Shown here: piece by piece, positions 5,483-10,366 of the stretch | How the letters are laid out: each line of letters starts with the position of its first letter | Position numbering within the stretch: position 1 is the stretch's first letter | Assembly: GCA_964486825.1 (NCBI GenBank) | Contig: CAZAQS010000163.1 | Span: 1 to 10,366 of the forward strand | Direction of reading: 5' to 3' | Source of the DNA: CAZAQS01 sp964486825 | Lineage (GTDB): Bacteria > Chloroflexota > Anaerolineae > Anaerolineales > UBA4823 | DNA: 10,366 nucleotides | Position numbers and translations under genes: made by a program | Notes under the pieces: generated by a model | What the model was told of the DNA's origin: nothing | The model's database searches: none | Seen by the model: the letters and a program-made list of their open reading frames with translations, nothing else

Positions 5483-6406
5483 ATGTTTACAACCATTACT
5501 TCACTATTGATCGCATTAAGCCTGGTTTTGGGAGGCACGGGGGCAGCCGTGTATGCTTCCCAAGACAGCCAGCCCGGACATATGCTTTACACCCTCAAGA
5601 CTGCCGGAGAGGATATGCAGCTTCAATGGACTCATCGTGAAGAGACCAAGCTTCAGCTGGCCTTGAGGTTTGCTGCCCGGCGGATGGAGGAAGCGCAAGC
5701 GCTCGCTGGAAATGGGCAACAGATTCAAGAAAGCCTGGCTCTCCGTCTGGAGAAGAATTTGGAAGCGGCCCTGATGGCGGCGGCAGCCATTGAAGATCCC
5801 AAGGAAGCGCTTGAACAGATCAAGGAGGCCCTCCAGCTCCATCAACGGGACTGTCTTCGTATCCAGGGGAATTTGCCGGAAGACAAGGACTTCGGCTTGA
5901 ACATGGTGCAAAATATGTTCGAGCAAAAGTTGAGAGTCGTCAACAAAGGAATTGAAGTCCCTTTGGCCTTCAAGCATGCCTACCAAAATCGATCTGGACA
6001 AGAGGCAGAAGTTGAACTGTTGGGAATAGCCATCGGTGAGGATCTTGATATAACCGACGATCTTGATGCTGACCCTGGTGAGGCGCCAGACGAAGGAGAA
6101 GAATTCCAGGAAGATGATCCCATCGTGGATGAGGATACCCTCAAAGGCCCCGGGTATGGCGTAAAGAATGACACCGGCGAGAGCAGGGGAGATGGGGAGC
6201 CTGACCAGTATTCCCTGGAACAAGGGTATGGATGGGGGCCAGGCTCACCACAGGCGCAACCAGGTGAACCTCTTGGCACAAAGGAGGGCAGCTATGGACC
6301 CGGCCCACAATACAGCAACCCGGATACCGGTAACCCAGACAGTGGTAACCCGGACAGCGGCACAGGTGGCAGCTCGGATAACGGGAAGGGAGGGAATAAA
6401 CCGTAG
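5483..6406 (+). CDS. DUF5667-domain membrane-anchored or secreted protein, paralogue 2
   Basis: This 307-residue tandem paralogue has a hydrophobic N-terminus (about 5-26; TSLLIALSLVLGGTGAAVYA). AAVYASQDSQPG (21-32) is identical to paralogue 1. The DUF5667-like helical region (about 45-120; LALRFAARRMEEAQALAG, LEKNLEAALMAAAA, ALEQIKEA) is also shared. The middle and tail have diverged: a strongly acidic segment at about 185-219 (GEDLDITDDLDADPGE, PDEGEEFQEDDPIVDED), then a Gly/Pro/Asn/Ser-rich tail with three NPDTG/NPDSG repeats (279-293), ending in SSDNGKGGNKP. Function is unknown; an exported protein with a disordered, charged tail is the safest description. The start follows the paralogue; a TTG at 5477 with AGGAG only 4 nt away is the alternative. 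It is probably expressed with paralogue 1 and ends before the hairpin at 6475-6508. Confidence 0.82.
   Translation: MFTTITSLLIALSLVLGGTGAAVYASQDSQPGHMLYTLKTAGEDMQLQWTHREETKLQLALRFAARRMEEAQALAGNGQQIQESLALRLEKNLEAALMAAAAIEDPKEALEQIKEALQLHQRDCLRIQGNLPEDKDFGLNMVQNMFEQKLRVVNKGIEVPLAFKHAYQNRSGQEAEVELLGIAIGEDLDITDDLDADPGEAPDEGEEFQEDDPIVDEDTLKGPGYGVKNDTGESRGDGEPDQYSLEQGYGWGPGSPQAQPGEPLGTKEGSYGPGPQYSNPDTGNPDSGNPDSGTGGSSDNGKGGNKP
6317..6361 (+). repeat. Three 15-bp coding repeats (Asn-Pro-Asp-Ser/Thr-Gly)
   Basis: Three in-frame 15-bp units encode NPDTG, NPDSG and NPDSG in the tail of DUF5667 paralogue 2. They differ mostly at third codon positions, so the repeat has been kept at the protein level and is not a fresh slippage product. 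Confidence 0.8.
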
Positions 6407-6474
6407 GCTGGATTATTCAAGAGAGTAGGCCAATCTACTGGCAAGGTAAGGGACGAACGATCCAAGGAGAAAAT

Positions 6475-6508
6475 GCTCCCCATGCGGTAAAAGCAACCGG
6501 TGGGGAGC
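6475..6508. terminator. Strong hairpin between convergent genes, likely bidirectional terminator
   Basis: GCTCCCCA (6475-6482) pairs with TGGGGAGC (6501-6508), and an inner CGGT/ACCG (6485-6488 with 6496-6499) extends the stem around an AAAAGCA loop. The plus strand continues with TCTATTTAG. The minus strand continues with ATTTTCTCC. It lies between the convergent ends of the DUF5667 pair and the methyltransferase gene, so it can serve both. Confidence 0.7.
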
Positions 6509-6587
6509 TCTATTTAGATTAGTCTTTGGGTCAGCGAGGTTCTTCGAATGACTCAGCCAGTTACGAACGGGTTTTATCGAAAGCTCG

Positions 6588-7619
6588 TCAATTCGGGCCG
6601 GATGAGATGGCGGCGTCCTTGCGGAGGACGCGCAGGATAGCGATTTTGGTGGGGTGATTGAAGGGAGCCGGGTCAACAGGGGGGCCAGAGCGGATAGTTT
6701 GCGCATAGCCAGTAAAATCAGGTGGAATGGGAACCAGGCTTTCGATAGACAGGTAACCACTGGAAGCCATTTCTTCCAGCATTTGCAGGTAATCTTGCCC
6801 GCTCAGGTAAAGAGCATTGTTTATGGCCACCAAAAAGCCGTTATGCGCCACCAATGGGCGAACCTTATTGATGATTCGATAGCTTTCGCGCACCATATCG
6901 ACCACTCCGCCAGGGGTCACAGAGAAAATAGGCGGATCGACGAAGATGCAGTCAAAGAGCTGTCCTGATTTCTTCAGGCGTGCGACGCCGGTGAAGAAAT
7001 CGCTGACCAGGAAATCTTCCCGCCGGATGGGGAAGCCATTAAGCTCATAGGATATTTTAGCCAGGTTAAGGAAAGCCTTGTTCCGGTCAAGCTGAACGAC
7101 ACGGGTTGCGCCGCCTGCAGTTGCGGCTACACCCAGACTGCCGGTATACGCAAAAGTGTTCAGGACTTGCGCTCCGCTTAGATTCTGTTTTGCCCATAGA
7201 CGCAGGTTACGGGTATCGAGATACAGGCTGGCGTCGCGGTTCAGCTGCAGGTCGATGGCGTACCAGACACCTTCTTCCTGAACGCGATGGTCTGGGCTTT
7301 GTCCGTAAGTAAAATCTCCCCGCTGGTCAGCTGGGTCATCAGCCCTGTGGTGTTTGAGGATGACGCTGTTTACCCAGTTCAGCCTGTCCAGGTAGAATTC
7401 GCGGGCGGAGGACAAGGGCTGTACGACCGACTCCGCAGGTCTGGCGTAGTTATGCAGCAGCAGTGTCCGGGCGTAGACATCGACTGCCAGGTCAGGGTAA
7501 CCCTCGTAAAACCCGTTGAACAGGCGAAAAGCTCTGTGGTGGGATCCGTCGAAAAGATTTTCACGCGCCTGGAGGGCGGCGGACAGTAGATCCTGTAACC
7601 CATAATCAATCACTGCCAC
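6588..7619 (-). CDS. Class I SAM-dependent methyltransferase, RlmI/RlmK-like (COG1092 type)
   Basis: The 343-residue product is a cytoplasmic Rossmann-fold methyltransferase that probably acts on rRNA. An N-terminal EEHUD-like region (about 28-60; FRLFNGFYEGYPDLAVDVYA) precedes a linker with LNRDASLYLDTRNLR (126-140). Then come the SAM loop VLNTFAYTGSLGVAA (152-166), LDRN (177-180) with the acidic SAM-ribose residue, the catalytic-face VDPPIF (227-232) and AINNALYLSG (265-274). RlmI-type m5C enzymes have an N-terminal PUA domain and a Cys-containing SCS motif at the last position. Both are missing, and the NN there recalls the RlmK m7G methyltransferase, so the modified base cannot be assigned. 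The start is a GTG with AAAGGA 4 nt upstream; a second GTG two codons later is possible. It lies 41 bp downstream of the SagB-like gene on the same strand with no visible promoter between, and is probably last in that operon. Confidence 0.8.
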   Translation of the reverse strand: MAVIDYGLQDLLSAALQARENLFDGSHHRAFRLFNGFYEGYPDLAVDVYARTLLLHNYARPAESVVQPLSSAREFYLDRLNWVNSVILKHHRADDPADQRGDFTYGQSPDHRVQEEGVWYAIDLQLNRDASLYLDTRNLRLWAKQNLSGAQVLNTFAYTGSLGVAATAGGATRVVQLDRNKAFLNLAKISYELNGFPIRREDFLVSDFFTGVARLKKSGQLFDCIFVDPPIFSVTPGGVVDMVRESYRIINKVRPLVAHNGFLVAINNALYLSGQDYLQMLEEMASSGYLSIESLVPIPPDFTGYAQTIRSGPPVDPAPFNHPTKIAILRVLRKDAAISSGPN

Positions 7620-7660
7620 GGGGTCCTTTACTCAACTCCAGCAAGAGGAGATGCAGTAGC

Positions 7661-8407
7661 TTATCTTGCTTTTCCAACTGGGGCGCAATAGATGGTGAAC
7701 TCATCCAGGCGATCCACCTGTAGCAAGGCGTCCATTTCGTCCTGGTCGTAAGCGTCAACTGCACAAGTACCGGCTTCTATCGCCTCTACAGCCAGGTATA
7801 AATTCTGGCAGACATGCCCTGCATCCTGCGCGATCAACTTTGGGGAGATAGCTCCGTAACGCCACTCCGTGCGGTAAGGCAGGACCGTCCATGCGAAGAC
7901 AACTGCGGCCGCTCCGGCAAAGCTCGAGCAAGCGGAACGTGATTTCTCAGGCAAGTCTGAATCGGTGTAGAGCTGAACGAGTTGGTGCTCGATCGCCCGG
8001 TACCGGTACACCCCAACCTCCAGGCCTGTTACCCTATGTACCAGCAGATAGGTTTCGAAAGGATGTCGTGAGCCTGCCGAGGGGACCGTCCGACGGGATG
8101 TGGAACCGTCTTGTATGATCGCATGGACCCCCTGGGTAGCCCAAAGCAGGAAGGAAAGTTCTTCCAGGTTAAGAGGTTGGCTGGTGAAGGTGCGCAAGCT
8201 CCGCCGGCGTTTGAAGGTATCCAGCAACGTTATCCCTCCGATGCTGAATTCACTTACGGGTACCAGGTCGATAAGGACTGTTTCGTCTGAGATGGATTTC
8301 TGGAGAGGGGGATGGATCAAGCCCTTTTTTTGATCCGTCTCCAGGCGTTCCCAGATATCCCAGAGATGAGCTTTGAGAAGGCTGCGGTCTGGCTCTGGAA
8401 TCTTCAC
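7661..8407 (-). CDS. SagB/ThcOx-family dehydrogenase (nitroreductase fold)
   Basis: This 248-residue product belongs to the FMN-dependent nitroreductase superfamily, SagB/ThcOx branch. Family members oxidise azoline rings in thiazole/oxazole-modified peptides or serve unknown redox roles. Motifs seen are RRSLRTF (68-74; FMN-phosphate binding arginines), PSAGSRHPFETYLLV (109-123), the central WRYG (182-185), DAGHVCQNLYLAVEAI (195-210) and the C-terminal PVGK (243-246). Length is normal for a single-domain SagB-like enzyme. No SagC/SagD cyclodehydratase or precursor peptide is in the window, so a peptide-modifying role is unsupported here. The start is GTG with an excellent GGAGG 9 nt upstream. 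That GGAGG lies in the last codons of the histidine kinase gene, whose stop is only 3 nt before this start, so translational coupling is likely. Confidence 0.87.
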   Translation of the reverse strand: MKIPEPDRSLLKAHLWDIWERLETDQKKGLIHPPLQKSISDETVLIDLVPVSEFSIGGITLLDTFKRRRSLRTFTSQPLNLEELSFLLWATQGVHAIIQDGSTSRRTVPSAGSRHPFETYLLVHRVTGLEVGVYRYRAIEHQLVQLYTDSDLPEKSRSACSSFAGAAAVVFAWTVLPYRTEWRYGAISPKLIAQDAGHVCQNLYLAVEAIEAGTCAVDAYDQDEMDALLQVDRLDEFTIYCAPVGKAR

Positions 8408-8410
8408 AGT

Positions 8411-9589
8411 TTATTTCCTCCCTTCCCAGCGGACATAGCCAAGGGGAAGCGTAACGATAAAGGTCGAACCCTGCCCGGGTTTGCTGTTGGCTGTGATCGT
8501 TCCGCCGTGCCGTTCGACGATCTTCCGGCAAATCGCCAGCCCCATACCATTTCCCTCATATCGAGACCGGTTCACCAGGCGCTGGAAAGGCTGAAAAATA
8601 CGCTCGGCATCCTGCATGTCGAATCCAATTCCATTATCCTGGAAATAGATCCGGACAGCGTTTCCAAGCAAGGCCTCACAGTAAACCTTGACCTGAGGCG
8701 GGATGTCTGGTTTGTGGAATTTGAGCGCGTTGCCGATCAAATTTTGAAATAGCTGTCTCAGTAGAAGCCGGTCCCCTATCACCGTTGGTAGAGATCCTGC
8801 GTCGACCTTGCCAGAGGACGACTGAAGCTGTACTTCAAGATCTGTGAGTACTTCTGAGAGAACCTGGCCCAGGTCAACTCTTATGAAGGTACGCGGGTGG
8901 GTGGTGAGGCGTGAAAGCTTCAGGAGCTCTTCTACCATATTTTGCATACGAGAAGCCGCGCTTCGCATGCGAAGCAGGTAGTCATGCTGTTGCGGGTTCA
9001 GATTTTCTGCCTCGTTCAGCAGCATTTCTCCAAATGCATTAATCTTGCGCAAGGGTTCTTTCAGGTCATGTGAGGCAACGAACGCAAATTCTTGTAGCTC
9101 GCGATTACTTTGCTCTAATTGCTGCCGGTCGTTCACCTGGTCGGTGATCTCGTGTTCCAGGATCAAAATATGTCTAACGATCCCATTCTCATCCGTCAGT
9201 GGGACGATGTCCAAATTCCACCATGCCTCGCGTTCATCCGGTCCGACCGGTGCATATACCTCCCGCAAATGCTGTGGCTGGCCTGTCTCCTGAGTCTGGA
9301 CCAAGAGCCGGTGTCGTTTCCGGTTGCTTTCGAGGGCATCCAACTGCTCCACACTGCAACCCAAGAGAAATTTTTCAGAGTGTTTCAGGGTAGACTTCAT
9401 GGCCGGATTCGCCAGGATATACCGCAAATCCGGGCATTCTACAACAGAAACTGGGAAGGGGGCTTGCTCGACAAGAGCCTGTAGAAGATCCTGCCGGTCA
9501 GCGATCTTTAATCCGGCTTGCTGGATAATCGAGATGGCTTTGTGAAGATCTTGAGTGCCCGGTAGATTAGGGTCCGATTCGTCGTCCAT
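8411..9589 (-). CDS. PAS-domain sensor histidine kinase, soluble
   Basis: This histidine kinase of about 392 residues senses an unknown signal through a PAS domain and would autophosphorylate on His. Numbered from an in-frame ATG four codons further upstream (9601), the PAS domain is at about 43-155 (ALVEQAPFPVSVVECPDLRY, then WWNLDIVPL and HILILEHEITD). A coiled coil (NDRQQLEQSNRELQ) leads into the HisKA H-box FVASHDLKEPLRKI with His178. The HATPase domain has N-box QNLIGNALKF (286-295), DNGIGFD (322-328), F-box FQPF (336-339) and GNGMGLAICRKIVERHGG (350-367). No membrane segment is present, so it is cytoplasmic. The ATG at 9589 is preferred: GGAG lies 6 nt before it, and the promoter predicts transcription starting near 9603, which would make the 9601 ATG almost leaderless. 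No receiver domain or response regulator is present. It is first in an operon with the SagB-like enzyme. Confidence 0.9.
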   Translation of the reverse strand: MDDESDPNLPGTQDLHKAISIIQQAGLKIADRQDLLQALVEQAPFPVSVVECPDLRYILANPAMKSTLKHSEKFLLGCSVEQLDALESNRKRHRLLVQTQETGQPQHLREVYAPVGPDEREAWWNLDIVPLTDENGIVRHILILEHEITDQVNDRQQLEQSNRELQEFAFVASHDLKEPLRKINAFGEMLLNEAENLNPQQHDYLLRMRSAASRMQNMVEELLKLSRLTTHPRTFIRVDLGQVLSEVLTDLEVQLQSSSGKVDAGSLPTVIGDRLLLRQLFQNLIGNALKFHKPDIPPQVKVYCEALLGNAVRIYFQDNGIGFDMQDAERIFQPFQRLVNRSRYEGNGMGLAICRKIVERHGGTITANSKPGQGSTFIVTLPLGYVRWEGRK

Positions 9590-9609
9590 AATATGCTCCA
9601 TGCAAATCT

Positions 9610-9637
9610 ATCATACCGAATTCTAGGTAGGAGTCAA
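9610..9637 (-). promoter_or_regulatory. Sigma70-type promoter for the histidine kinase operon
   Basis: On the minus strand TTGACT (9637-9632) and TATGAT (9615-9610) are separated by 16 bp, each five of six to consensus. Transcription would begin near 9603, giving a leader of about 14 nt to the ATG at 9589 with the GGAG inside it. Confidence 0.6.
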
Positions 9638-9651
9638 GCAAGGATCGACAC

Positions 9652-9680
9652 TTGATTAATTGGACCAAATCATGCATAAT
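9652..9680 (+). promoter_or_regulatory. Sigma70-type promoter for the rightward PAS sensor gene
   Basis: TTGATT (9652-9657) and CATAAT (9675-9680) are separated by exactly 17 bp, four and five of six to consensus. Transcription would begin near 9687, about 60 nt before the ATG at 9749. It lies back to back with the histidine kinase promoter; the two -35 boxes are only 14 bp apart. Confidence 0.5.
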
Positions 9681-9748
9681 GGTTCCAGCCGGTGGCGGGA
9701 ATAACGGCGAGGGGAAATTTTACAGGTATTTTTTTGAGAGGATATCCT

Positions 9749-10366
9749 ATGAATTCAGGCTCAGAGTCATCTGCCCCCAATCATTTTTCTAAAGAAAATA
9801 ATATCAGGGAATATGAACTGGTTGAGTCCAGCCCGTCTGAAATAAATGAGGCTTTCAAATCCGAGGTTAGGCCCCTCGAAGCAGATGAAGGAAATGCCCA
9901 ATTGGTGGAAACACTCAGAGCCTTGAAGGAGAGCGAACGCAGGCTGCAGCTTGCACATGCCGCGGCTCGATTGGGAAGCTGGGACTGGAAGTATGGAGAT
10001 GCGTACGTCCACTGCTCTGATACTTTCTTCTCCATGCACGGTTTGGAGCCAGGCTCCGAGGGCAATCTGGATTTGGAGCTGTACCTATCGAAAATTCACC
10101 CAGATGACCAACCACGGGTCCGCCAACTGACATTTATCGCAACCAGCGGGACACCTTATGGAGAAATCGAAGATAATGACTTCCGGTATATGATGCCAGA
10201 TGGGAGCTTCCGTTGGATGTCCGCATACAACTGGCCGATGTTCGAAGATGGGAAGCTAACCGGTATCACCGGAGTAACAATGGATATTACGGAGCGTAAG
10301 GTTGCGGCGGAGGTCCTTAGGGAGAGTGAAGAGCGCTTCCGGTCCCTGCTCGAGAACTCCATTGAC
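9749..10366 (+). CDS. PAS-domain sensor protein, N-terminal 206 residues (3' end outside window)
   Basis: An open frame from the ATG at 9749 runs to the last base without a stop. AGGA in GAGAGGATATCCT lies 8 nt before the ATG. After a polar, probably disordered N-terminus (about 1-50) and a short helix (LVETLRALKESERRLQLAHA), a PAS_3-type fold occupies about 70-185: RLGSWDWKYGD, YLSKIHPDDQPRVRQL, FRYMMPDGSFRWMSAYNWPM and GITGVTMDITERK. A linker VLRESEERFRSLLENSID then begins a second PAS domain. Such multi-PAS proteins are usually histidine kinases or diguanylate cyclases, but the output domain is beyond the edge. No membrane segment is seen so far. It is divergent from the PAS histidine kinase and could share its regulation. 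Confidence 0.85.
   Translation, partial: MNSGSESSAPNHFSKENNIREYELVESSPSEINEAFKSEVRPLEADEGNAQLVETLRALKESERRLQLAHAAARLGSWDWKYGDAYVHCSDTFFSMHGLEPGSEGNLDLELYLSKIHPDDQPRVRQLTFIATSGTPYGEIEDNDFRYMMPDGSFRWMSAYNWPMFEDGKLTGITGVTMDITERKVAAEVLRESEERFRSLLENSID

Noticed and set aside
5516..6223. 235-codon minus-strand open frame opposite DUF5667 paralogue 2
   Set aside because: The sense strand has a paralogue, a membrane segment and a ribosome-binding site. The antisense frame has no matching counterpart of this length opposite paralogue 1.
7661..8407. Thiazole/oxazole-modified peptide (TOMM) biosynthesis cluster
   Set aside because: Only the SagB-like gene is present. No cyclodehydratase, precursor peptide or transporter gene was found in the window.

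Overview
The window looks like a chromosomal stretch of a Chloroflexota bacterium, probably Anaerolineae. This is an inference from gene content: a BTAD (SARP-type) activator fused to an NB-ARC-like ATPase, secreted or membrane-anchored DUF5667 proteins, a DUF6069-like membrane protein, a PPi-type phosphofructokinase and a stand-alone SagB-like oxidoreductase. No rRNA, tRNA, CRISPR array or phage gene was seen.

Left part (1-4208, all on the minus strand, read leftwards). The window opens inside an IS630-family insertion sequence. Its transposase is split between an HTH reading frame and a DDE-domain frame at an A7 run, and its promoter-proximal end lies within about 45 bp of the stop codon of a 6-phosphofructokinase gene (724-1926). 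The phosphofructokinase carries Asp and Lys at the two positions that separate PPi-users from ATP-users. Upstream of it are a four-helix membrane protein of the DUF6069 type (1995-2438) and a BTAD/NB-ARC regulator (2631-4208) that lacks the long TPR-containing C-terminal half usual in the family.

Middle (4209-6508). A 329-bp divergent region separates the regulator from two tandem DUF5667 paralogues on the plus strand. Each has an N-terminal membrane segment and a low-complexity C-terminal tail. Leader and coding region appear to have been duplicated together. Both leaders keep a hairpin whose stem differs by one compensated G-C pair, and both end in the same 23 nt up to the ATG. A strong hairpin that could work in both directions closes the pair.

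Right part (6588-10366). Three minus-strand genes form a probable operon, in transcription order: a soluble PAS histidine kinase, a SagB-like nitroreductase-fold enzyme and a COG1092-like RNA methyltransferase. The SagB ribosome-binding site lies in the last codons of the kinase gene. A good sigma70-type promoter fits the kinase start. Back to back with it is a second sigma70-type promoter for a plus-strand PAS-domain sensor gene that runs off the right edge with no stop codon. The region therefore looks like a signalling locus: two PAS sensors sharing a promoter region, one of them co-expressed with a redox enzyme and an RNA methyltransferase, with no response regulator visible.
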